A stretch of DNA of 20,232 nt, taken from UMGS363 sp051891935 (GTDB lineage: Bacteria > Bacillota > Clostridia > Oscillospirales > Ruminococcaceae). Positions 7,408-13,557 of this stretch are shown piece after piece. Where the stretch lies: the NCBI GenBank assembly GCA_051891935.1, contig JBJFFR010000050.1, positions 1 to 20,232 on the forward strand. The letters are read 5' to 3'. Made by a program: the position numbers and the translations under genes. Numbering within the stretch: the stretch's first letter is position 1; every line of letters begins with the position of its first letter. The notes under the pieces are model-generated. The model did no database searches. It was not told where the DNA came from and worked only from the letters and a program-made list of their open reading frames with translations.

Positions 7408-7436
7408 GATCACTTATTTTATTGCAAGCTTTGAAA

Positions 7437-8171
7437 TTACTTTCTCTTCTTTGCAGCGATTGCAGCAACACCTGCAACAGCCATTACAGCAGCGATAGCA
7501 GCAGCGGAAGCGTTGCCTGTGCCTGTGGATGTTGTTGCAGCTGTGTCAGCAGCAGGAGCATCAGCTGTTGTGTCAGCTGTTGTGTCAGCTGTTGTTTCAG
7601 CAGAAGCGCCGCCGAGACCTGCAACTGTGAAAGTAACAACGATATCGTTTGTACCAGCTTCGAGGCAAGCGGAATCGATCATTCTTGCGGACTTGCTCAT
7701 GATGTCGCCGTCAGCGGAACGGCAGTCAACGTAACCGTCATCGGAAACTTCTTCGGAAGGATTGTTCCACTCGTTGTAGAGGTTTACTCTTGTGCTGATA
7801 CCAACACCGTCAGCGGAGCATGTGTAACCGTCAGCGATCTTCTGCTCAATGCCGTTGATCATGATAGAAGTAACTGTGATCGTGTATGTACGACCGAACT
7901 TTACTTCACCGTTCTTAACTTCGAGAGCGTTGAACTGTGCGAGAGCGATGTTGTCTGCACCCTTCATGGAAACGGTGTATTCGCCGTCGCCTGTGATCTC
8001 AACGTTTTCCCATGTAGCTTCGAAATCGCCCCACTCAGAATTGTTTATTGCGAGGTAAGCTGTACCGTCAGCGAGGGAGTCTGTGTTCTGTGCAGCAAAT
8101 GCGCTTACTGCCATTGTGGATACTGCTACTGCAGCTGCTGCGATTGCAGCAACGATCTTTTTAATTTTCAT
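7437..8171 (-). CDS. Secreted TGN-tailed surface protein, single-gene unit
   Basis: A 244-residue protein. Signal peptide 1-26 (MKIKKIVAA..., cleavage after SAFA). Residues about 27-195 are a unique beta-type region (GEYTVSMKGADNIALAQFNA; RTYTITVTSIMINGIEQK) with three Cys. The linker TTADTTADTTADAPAADT and the tail STGTGN-helix-KKRK are almost identical to those of the gene at 5628, also at DNA level. GGAGG is 9 bases before the ATG. It has its own promoter and terminator, so it is expressed apart from its neighbours. No enzymatic motif is visible; a surface-binding or coat role is inferred. Confidence 0.83.
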   Translation of the reverse strand: MKIKKIVAAIAAAAVAVSTMAVSAFAAQNTDSLADGTAYLAINNSEWGDFEATWENVEITGDGEYTVSMKGADNIALAQFNALEVKNGEVKFGRTYTITVTSIMINGIEQKIADGYTCSADGVGISTRVNLYNEWNNPSEEVSDDGYVDCRSADGDIMSKSARMIDSACLEAGTNDIVVTFTVAGLGGASAETTADTTADTTADAPAADTAATTSTGTGNASAAAIAAVMAVAGVAAIAAKKRK

Positions 8172-8227
8172 GATAGTTTTCCTCCATAAAATTATTTGTT
8201 CTCATTCTATTCGATGAGCTTACACAT

Positions 8228-8256
8228 ATTATACAACATTCGGCACATAAAATCTA
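8228..8256 (-). promoter_or_regulatory. Promoter of the surface protein at 7437-8171
   Basis: On the minus strand TAGATT (8251-8256), 17 bases, then TATAAT (8228-8233). The -35 box is weak (three of six). Confidence 0.5.
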
Positions 8257-8302
8257 TATCAAAAATGCAAAAAATAATATCGTTTTCATTATGCTATTTT
8301 TA

Positions 8303-8339
8303 CAAAAAGAAAAGCCGCCCGAAATTTTCCGAACGGCTT
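8303..8339 (-). terminator. Terminator after the acidic surface peptide
   Basis: Arms 8312-8322 and 8329-8339 form 11 pairs on the minus strand (three G-U), followed by TTCTTTTTG. It starts about 38 bases after the stop codon of the gene at 8377. Confidence 0.87.
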
Positions 8340-8376
8340 GATATCATCTTTTAAAATTATCCTTGTGATCGAATGA

Positions 8377-8838
8377 TTACTTGGAAGCCTTCTTTGCAAC
8401 TACTGCTGCTGCAGCAAGAGCTACAGGGATAACTGCAAGAGCGATAGGAGAGTTACCTGTGCCGGGGTTGCCTGCTTCAGCAGAATCGCCTTCACCGGCG
8501 TCTGTTGTGTCATCAGCGTCATCTGCTGTGTCATCAGCATCATCTGCTGTGTCGTCAGCGTCATCGGTATCATCAGCATCATCTGCTGTGTCGTCAGCGT
8601 CATCAGTATCGTCAACATCATCTGTTGTGTCATCAGCATCATCTGTATCGTCTGTGTCTTCGATATCATCTGTATCTTCAGCATCATCTGTGTCATCGAT
8701 TGTATCGGATGCTGTTGTTTCGTCTTCACCGAGGTCCTGGCTGTCATCTTCGGAACCTGCAGCGCAAACTGTAAGGCTGAGCATAGAAACTGCCATTGCA
8801 CAAGCTGCGATAGCAGCAAGAATCTTCTTCATTTTCAT
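8377..8838 (-). CDS. Small secreted acidic-stalk protein with NPGTG anchor
   Basis: A 153-residue protein. Signal peptide about 1-27 (MKMKKILAAI..., AAG). Residues about 28-115 are almost only Asp, Thr and Ala in DDTDDADD units: there is no globular domain. NPGTGN (124-129), a hydrophobic helix and KKASK end the protein. NPGTG fits the NPXTG-type anchor that I recall for Ruminococcus surface proteins, and links the weaker STGTGN motifs of its four neighbours to that family. GGAGG lies 8 bases before the ATG at 8838; an upstream in-frame ATG lies 12 codons earlier but lacks a good site. It has its own extended -10 promoter and terminator. Possible roles are a spacer, a charge coat or calcium binding; none is proven. 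Confidence 0.8.
   Translation of the reverse strand: MKMKKILAAIAACAMAVSMLSLTVCAAGSEDDSQDLGEDETTASDTIDDTDDAEDTDDIEDTDDTDDADDTTDDVDDTDDADDTADDADDTDDADDTADDADDTADDADDTTDAGEGDSAEAGNPGTGNSPIALAVIPVALAAAAVVAKKASK
8500..8706 (-). repeat. Asp-rich coding repeat (DDTDDADD units)
   Basis: Tandem imperfect units of 9 to 24 bases encode the stalk of the protein at 8377-8838. It resembles in composition, but not in exact unit, the repeat at 4778-5035. Confidence 0.8.
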
Positions 8839-8902
8839 TGTTGTTTCCTCCATTTTAAGATATTTTATCATCACAATAAACGATCATTGTGATTATGCTG
8901 AT

Positions 8903-8930
8903 ATTATAACATAGTCTGCCCAAAAATCAA
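8903..8930 (-). promoter_or_regulatory. Promoter of the acidic surface peptide
   Basis: On the minus strand TTGATT (8925-8930), 16 bases, then TATAAT (8903-8908), preceded by TGT as an extended -10. Confidence 0.65.
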
Positions 8931-9300
8931 AGCATTATTATGACGAAAATTTTTTTAGATTTATTCTTTTTTTAAGCAAATTACCCAAAACCGTAAGGCT
9001 ATAACGCAATTTTGATTAAAATTCGGTTACAAAGGTTAAAATGATGTAATATCCCCAAACGGTTACATTACGTTCGGTATAATATTATCTTTTTATATCT
9101 TATGTATATTCTCCTGTCATCCGACTGCAGCCCCAGCCTTGGGTAAACTGCGCTTTAACCTATGCTTTACACAGAATTTCTTGAAAAAATGCACACTTGG
9201 GATTTATAATCATAGGGGAATAGTATTAGAATGATTTTTGTCTGCACTTTTATCGGGAATCGGTATTATTATAACCTGTTACAGAACGATACAAAATTAA
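8931..9300. other. AT-rich intergenic stretch without a gene
   Basis: No reading frame with a ribosome-binding site is visible. ATGTAA (9044-9049) and TTACAT (9063-9068) form a small inverted repeat. A GC-richer island lies at 9118-9160 (CCCAGCCTTGGG and GCAG...CTGC can pair), but I matched it to no known RNA. A possible plus-strand promoter is TTGAAA (9181-9186), 18 bases, TATAAT (9205-9210), which would read into the structured element at 9301-9420. Confidence 0.5.
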
Positions 9301-9420
9301 AGGAGGTTCAGATTTAGGGTATTACCGATAAAGAAGTATTTATCGGCACCGAGCCGCCCTCTTTGAGCATTTCGTAAAGTAACCTACGAATTGCCCAAGG
9401 GGTCGCCCCTTGAACCTCCC
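9301..9420. repeat. Structured intergenic element with nested inverted repeats
   Basis: A 9-base outer repeat, GGAGGTTCA (9302-9310) and TGAACCTCC (9411-9419), encloses three more exact inverted repeats: CCGATAAA/TTTATCGG (9325-9332/9339-9346), TTCGTA/TACGAA (9371-9376/9385-9390) and CAAGGGG/CCCCTTG (9396-9402/9406-9412). The last overlaps the outer stem by two bases, so both cannot be complete at once. It contains no gene. It may be a folded RNA, a mobile repeat or a transcription-stop element after the BFD-like gene. Confidence 0.6.
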
Positions 9421-9429
9421 GTTTTAATA

Positions 9430-9624
9430 TTACTTACTCATAATTTCAGATATAGCGTTCATAATTTCGTCGTGACAGCCGCCGCAGCCCGTTGAACAAT
9501 GAGTGACCTTCTGTATTTCTTCAAATTCTTTTTCAACGTCCGAAAATGTCTTGCTTTCGTGGAGCACTTTCTCAACATCCGCATAAGAAACATTCATACA
9601 ATGGCATATAACTTTGTTTTCCAT
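9430..9624 (-). CDS. BFD-like [2Fe-2S] small protein
   Basis: A 64-residue protein. Cys7-x-Cys9 (ICHCMNVS) near the start and Cys47-x2-Cys50 (in CSTGCGGC, with an extra Cys43) match the cluster-binding pattern of the BFD-like domain, which in bacterioferritin-associated ferredoxin binds a [2Fe-2S] cluster. The protein is just this domain. Known stand-alone members serve iron release from bacterioferritin or electron transfer; no bacterioferritin or NAD(P)H enzyme lies nearby, so the partner is unknown. AAAGGAG is upstream of the ATG, and a near-consensus promoter lies about 70 bases before it. Confidence 0.85.
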   Translation of the reverse strand: MENKVICHCMNVSYADVEKVLHESKTFSDVEKEFEEIQKVTHCSTGCGGCHDEIMNAISEIMSK

Positions 9625-9693
9625 AACCTAAAAATCTCCTTTATATTATGTAAGAATATATTTTATATCAGCAGAAGAATACCGACTAAAATT

Positions 9694-9722
9694 ATTATAT
9701 CACTGTATTCAACAAAAGTCAA
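9694..9722 (-). promoter_or_regulatory. Promoter of the BFD-like gene
   Basis: On the minus strand TTGACT (9717-9722), 17 bases, then TATAAT (9694-9699). No iron-box palindrome is obvious. Confidence 0.85.
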
Positions 9723-9801
9723 TGGATTTGTCGCTTTTGTCCACGGTATTTCAACTCGGCTGAATTTTGAATTTTGAGGAAAAATAAAAAAGAAAAAAAT
9801 A

Positions 9802-9830
9802 TTGACATTAAAAAAACAATATGATATAAT
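9802..9830 (+). promoter_or_regulatory. Perfect-consensus promoter without a gene (P1 before metG)
   Basis: TTGACA (9802-9807), 17 bases, TATAAT (9825-9830). The expected start is near 9837. No reading frame with a ribosome-binding site follows for over 400 bases. Confidence 0.9.
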
Positions 9831-9836
9831 ATCTTA

Positions 9837-10004
9837 TTAAAGATAAATAGTAGTCTAATACTTTTGCAATTATATTACACAAGTTAAAGCTTATTTTATC
9901 CTCATATTCTAATCTTTTCTACACATCTCACAGTCAAAACGCTCAAAATAGATATAAATGCATCTGTTAGTTTGTGCATCTATACAAAAAATGTTTTTTT
10001 GAGC
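9837..10004 (+). ncRNA. Candidate small RNA or distal metG leader
   Basis: This is the transcript expected from the perfect promoter at 9802. It is AU-rich, contains TTCTACACAT (9916-9925) and a TCCTC motif, and ends in a region where GCTCAAAA (9941-9948) pairs with TTTTGAGC (9997-10004), with shorter inner pairings and a run of seven T. That end is a weak terminator at best, so the RNA could continue into the next unit. Confidence 0.35.
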
Positions 10005-10012
10005 CAAAACTG

Positions 10013-10041
10013 TTGACGTATAGAAACTTATGGTTTATAAT
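10013..10041 (+). promoter_or_regulatory. Strong promoter without a gene (P2 before metG)
   Basis: TTGACG (10013-10018), 17 bases, TATAAT (10036-10041). The expected start is near 10048. Confidence 0.85.
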
Positions 10042-10047
10042 AATAAC

Positions 10048-10183
10048 GATGTTAGAATTCTTCTAAATTCTATTTTAAAATGTTTAACATCCGTTTTGTT
10101 GTCTCCTTTCTTTTGTTCTACACATATTTATTTCATTTCAATTTATTTCAGTTTGCAGGGCACCGTTGTCCTGCATTTTTTTT
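10048..10183 (+). ncRNA. Candidate small RNA of about 135 bases
   Basis: A strong promoter and a strong terminator frame this stretch, which has no plausible reading frame. The 5' part folds: TAGAATT and AATTCTA (7 pairs, 6-base loop), flanked by GATGT/ACATC. The middle is unpaired and pyrimidine-rich and contains GTCTCCTTTC, complementary to a typical Shine-Dalgarno sequence, then TTCTACACAT, which is shared with the upstream unit. The 3' end is the terminator hairpin. This is the usual build of a base-pairing small RNA. The alternative is a metG leader with an attenuator, but metG has its own promoter downstream. Confidence 0.55.
10154..10183 (+). terminator. Rho-independent terminator before metG
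   Basis: TGCAGGGCA and TGTCCTGCA (9 pairs, one G-U) enclose a 4-base loop and are followed by eight T. It lies upstream of the proximal metG promoter and has no gene ahead of it. Confidence 0.92.
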
Positions 10184-10199
10184 GCTCTTTTTATCATGC

Positions 10200-10228
10200 T
10201 TGATTTTTCATATATAATATGGTATAAT
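10200..10228 (+). promoter_or_regulatory. Proximal promoter of metG
   Basis: TTGATT (10200-10205), 17 bases, TATAAT (10223-10228). The start near 10235 leaves a leader of only about 33 bases, too short for a T-box or SAM riboswitch. Confidence 0.85.
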
Positions 10229-10267
10229 AGATTTAATATTCATAAAAAATTTGGAGGATGAAAGTTT

Positions 10268-12205
10268 ATGCCAAAGAAACCTTTTTATATCACGACCCCG
10301 ATCTATTACCCGTCGGGAAATCCTCATATCGGTCACTGCTATACAACGGTTGCCTGCGACACGATCGCCCGCTACAAGCGTATGCAGGGCTATGACGTTA
10401 TGTTCCTCACAGGAACGGACGAGCACGGTCAGAAGATCGAGGAAAAAGCAAAGGCTGCAGGAGTTACTCCGAAGCAGTACGTTGACGAGATCGTCAAGAC
10501 CTTCAAAAAGCTCTGGGAGTGCATGGGAATAAGCTACGACCGCTACATCCGCACTACCGATGACTACCACGTTGAAGCTGTACAGAAGATCTTCAAGGAG
10601 CTTTACGACAGAGGATACATTTATAAAGGCGAATATGTCGGAAAATACTGTACACCGTGCGAAAGCTTCTGGACAGAGTCCCAGCTCGTTGACGGAAAAT
10701 GCCCCGAATGCGGAAGAGATGTTATCGAAGCAAAGGAAGAGGCTTACTTCTTCAAAATGTCGCCGTTTGCCGACAGGATCGAAAAGCTTCTCACCGAAAC
10801 CGACTATCTCCGCCCGAAGACAAGAGCTACCGAGCTTGTAAACAACTTCATCAAGCCGGGACTTGAAGACCTCTGCGTTTCGAGAACAAGCTTCAAGTGG
10901 GGAATCCCGATCACATTTGACCCCGACCACGTTGTATATGTATGGATAGACGCACTTTCCAACTACATTACAGCTCTCGGCTATGAAAACGGAACCTATA
11001 ACGACTATGATAAATTCTGGCCTGCGGACGTTCACATGGTTGCAAAGGATATCATGCGTTTCCATGCTATTATATGGCCTGCAATGCTTATGGCACTCGA
11101 TCTTCCGCTTCCGAAGCACCTTGCCGTTCACGGCTGGATAACCTTCAACGGACAGAAGATGAGCAAGTCGCTCGGAAATGTCGTTGACCCGTTCGTTTTG
11201 AGCGAGCGTTACGGTGCAGACGCTATCCGTTACCACATCATGCGTGAGATGGCTCTCGGCGCAGACAGCGCATTCTCCAATGAAATAATGATAAACAGAA
11301 TCAACTCCGACCTTGCAAACGGTCTTGGAAACCTCGTTTCAAGAACCGTTGCAATGACGCTCAAATATTTTGACGGAACTCTCCCGACCGAAAAGCAGAG
11401 CGGCGAGTTTGACGACGAGCTTATCAAGGAAGCAACGGAACTCCTTGCAAAGGTCGATGACTGCATCGAAAACACAAGGCTTCAGGACGCTCTTATCGCA
11501 ATTTTCAAGGTAGTTTCACGCTCGAACAAGTACATTGACGAAACAACGCCTTGGATCCTTGCAAAGGACGAAGCAAACAAGCCAAGACTTGCAGCGGTTC
11601 TTTATAATCTGCTCGATACCATCAGAATCATTTCCGCTGTCCTTGAACCCTTCATGCCTTCGACAATGCCGAAGGTTTGGGAGCAGATCGGCGCTTCCGA
11701 GGACGATGTAAAGTATGAGAACCTCGGAAAATTCGGCGTTCTCCCTGCAAATGTTACCGTTAAGAAGGGCGATCTTCTCTTCCCGAGAATTGACGTTGAA
11801 AAGGAAATTGACGAGCTCAACGCACTTATCAAGTCAAGCGAGCCTGCCGAGGAAGAAGCTTCAAACGTGCTTCCTCTCTCCGATATCATTTCCATCGACG
11901 ATTTCGGCAAGGTCGATCTCCGTGTTGCCGAGGTAAAGGAATGTGAAAAGGTCCCGAAGGCAAAGAAGCTGCTCAAACTCCAACTTGATGACGGAATGGG
12001 CGGCAGACAGGTAGTTTCGGGTATCGCAAAATGGTATCAGCCCGAAGACCTCATCGGAAAGAAGGTCATTGTTGTTGCCAACCTTTCGCCTGCGAAGCTC
12101 TGCGGAGTGGAGAGCGAGGGAATGATCGTTGCTGCCGATGTCGGCGAGGACGCAAGAGTTATCTTCATCGACAAGGATGTTCCGAACGGTTCAAAGCTGC
12201 GATAA
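10268..12205 (+). CDS. metG: Methionyl-tRNA synthetase
   Basis: A 645-residue class I synthetase that charges tRNA-Met with methionine in the cytoplasm. The Rossmann catalytic domain has HIGH at 20-23 and KMSKS at 297-301. A zinc knuckle is inserted at Cys128/131 and Cys145/148. The helical anticodon-binding domain covers about 350-520, and a C-terminal Trbp111/EMAP-type tRNA-binding domain covers about 540-645 (DFGKVDLRVAEVKECEKVP, then SEGMIVAAD). The length and order are those of the common Firmicutes form. GGAGG lies 11 bases before the ATG. It has its own promoter and ends in a strong terminator shared with galK. metG and tatD are often adjacent in Firmicutes; here tatD is 7 kb downstream on the same strand. 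Confidence 0.98.
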   Translation: MPKKPFYITTPIYYPSGNPHIGHCYTTVACDTIARYKRMQGYDVMFLTGTDEHGQKIEEKAKAAGVTPKQYVDEIVKTFKKLWECMGISYDRYIRTTDDYHVEAVQKIFKELYDRGYIYKGEYVGKYCTPCESFWTESQLVDGKCPECGRDVIEAKEEAYFFKMSPFADRIEKLLTETDYLRPKTRATELVNNFIKPGLEDLCVSRTSFKWGIPITFDPDHVVYVWIDALSNYITALGYENGTYNDYDKFWPADVHMVAKDIMRFHAIIWPAMLMALDLPLPKHLAVHGWITFNGQKMSKSLGNVVDPFVLSERYGADAIRYHIMREMALGADSAFSNEIMINRINSDLANGLGNLVSRTVAMTLKYFDGTLPTEKQSGEFDDELIKEATELLAKVDDCIENTRLQDALIAIFKVVSRSNKYIDETTPWILAKDEANKPRLAAVLYNLLDTIRIISAVLEPFMPSTMPKVWEQIGASEDDVKYENLGKFGVLPANVTVKKGDLLFPRIDVEKEIDELNALIKSSEPAEEEASNVLPLSDIISIDDFGKVDLRVAEVKECEKVPKAKKLLKLQLDDGMGGRQVVSGIAKWYQPEDLIGKKVIVVANLSPAKLCGVESEGMIVAADVGEDARVIFIDKDVPNGSKLR

Positions 12206-12233
12206 GAAAGCTTAACAAATCCACCGAAAAAAC

Positions 12234-12283
12234 AAATAGTCATCGTTCACGAAAAAATGTGAACGATGACTATTTTTATTTTT
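12234..12283. terminator. Two-way terminator between metG and galK
   Basis: Arms 12234-12250 and 12259-12275 form a perfect 17-base-pair stem with an 8-base loop. T-runs follow on both strands, so it can end both converging transcripts. Confidence 0.95.
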
Positions 12284-12294
12284 CTAAAAAGGAA

Positions 12295-13542
12295 TCACGC
12301 ATTGATCTCCGTTCCTCCGACAGGACGGATGAAAAGCTTGTGGCAGGAGCCTTCGCCGAATACGGCATTTTCCGCTTTGACAAATTCATCGAGAAGCTCG
12401 TTCGGAACAAACGCCTGGATAGTTCCTGCGAAGCCGCCGCCGTGCACTCTTGAAGCGCCCTTTCCGCCGAGAACACGCTCTGCGGTGTAAAGTCCGATGG
12501 CAACACCCTGCTCTTCGGGGCTCTTGTTCGCATAAACATTCTGGAGGAATTTATACGAGCTGTTTCCGCTTGCCTTTATCGCTTCAAGGAATGTGTCAAT
12601 ATCGCCCGATTTGAGAGCGTCCGCCGCTTTTTCTACCCGTCTGTTCTCATCGAAGAAATGCGCTGCACGGAGAACAGCTCTGTCGCCGCACTTTTTGCGA
12701 AGCTCTGCGATATTTGCAAAAAATTCCTCTTCATCCGCTTCACGGAGAACCGTCTTTCCGAGAGCTGCTGCGACCGACTTCATCTCGGCAGGGATAGCCG
12801 CATATTCGGGAGTGAGATCTGCGTGGCTGCCCTTTGTATCAACGATGCAGAGCGTATAGCCGTACTTGCTGATATTGAATTCTATCGGAACGATAATAGG
12901 GTACTGCGTTTTCTGGAAGTCAACATAAACAAATCCGCCGACCGAAGCTGCCATCTGGTCAAGAAGTCCGCTCGGCTTTCCGAAATACACATTTTCCGCA
13001 TACTGCGAGATCTGCGCCGCCTTGACAGCGCTTACCGCATTATTGTTATAAAGTCCCGAAAGGATGCTTGCAACGAGAACCTCAAACGCAGCCGAGGAAG
13101 AAACGCCGCTTCCCTTCATAACATCCGAGGTCATATATGCTTTGAAGCCGCCTATTTTCAGACCGTTGTTTGCAAAGCCTGCCGCAACGCCTCTTACAAG
13201 CGCAGGAGTAGAGTCTTTTTCGTCCTCCTTCGGTTCAAGCTCCTTTGTATCAACGGTGAATAAAGGATAACCCTCCGACTTTACCGTGATGATGCCGTCA
13301 TCGGTCGGAACGGTATATGCGATGATATCAAGATTTACTGCCGCTGCAAGGACTTTTCCGTTGTTATGGTCGGTGTGGTTGCCGCTGACTTCTGTTCTTC
13401 CGGGCGCAGAGAATACTCTGATACCGTCCTGTGCGCCGAATTCCTTGACGAAGCCTTCCTCCGTTGCGGCATAACGTGCTTTCTGACGTTCAAGCTGATC
13501 TTCGCCGTAAAGCTTTACAAGTTCTTTCTCGTTAATGTTCAT
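12295..13542 (-). CDS. galK: Galactokinase-family GHMP kinase
   Basis: A 415-residue protein. The galactokinase signature is at 48-60 as GRTEVSGNHTDHN; the usual form is GR-x-N-x-IGEHTDYN. The ATP-binding GHMP motif GSGVSSSAA is at about 145-152, the catalytic-base motif GLLDQMAAS has Asp195, and the third GHMP motif is VHGGGFAGTIQAF. It should phosphorylate galactose at C1 in the Leloir pathway. Oddly, Asn55 replaces the Glu that contacts the sugar in studied enzymes; I recall this GNHTDH form as common in Clostridia, so the substrate may still be galactose but is not certain. AAGGAG lies upstream of the start. The gene follows the lipoprotein gene by 15 bases, so they form an operon. No galT or galE is in the window. 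Confidence 0.88.
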   Translation of the reverse strand: MNINEKELVKLYGEDQLERQKARYAATEEGFVKEFGAQDGIRVFSAPGRTEVSGNHTDHNNGKVLAAAVNLDIIAYTVPTDDGIITVKSEGYPLFTVDTKELEPKEDEKDSTPALVRGVAAGFANNGLKIGGFKAYMTSDVMKGSGVSSSAAFEVLVASILSGLYNNNAVSAVKAAQISQYAENVYFGKPSGLLDQMAASVGGFVYVDFQKTQYPIIVPIEFNISKYGYTLCIVDTKGSHADLTPEYAAIPAEMKSVAAALGKTVLREADEEEFFANIAELRKKCGDRAVLRAAHFFDENRRVEKAADALKSGDIDTFLEAIKASGNSSYKFLQNVYANKSPEEQGVAIGLYTAERVLGGKGASRVHGGGFAGTIQAFVPNELLDEFVKAENAVFGEGSCHKLFIRPVGGTEINA

Positions 13543-13557
13543 TCTTATTCTCTCCTT

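Noticed and set aside
9099..9160. Riboswitch-like sequence on the minus strand (GCAGTCGGATGACAGGAGAA resembles the 3' end of an FMN element)
   Set aside because: The 5' part of the FMN element (GGGGCAGGGTG and CCGGCGGT) is missing, and no gene on that strand follows within range apart from the surface-peptide gene, which has its own promoter.
10013..10267. T-box or SAM riboswitch controlling metG
   Set aside because: The terminator stem has ACCG in its loop region, but the T-box sequence (TGGNACCGCG), the specifier stem and the SAM-box pattern are all absent, and the proximal promoter lies after the terminator.
10208..11236. 342-residue minus-strand frame opposite metG
   Set aside because: It is fully antisense to a clear metG, has a Cys/Val-rich composition typical of shadow frames, and has no ribosome-binding site.
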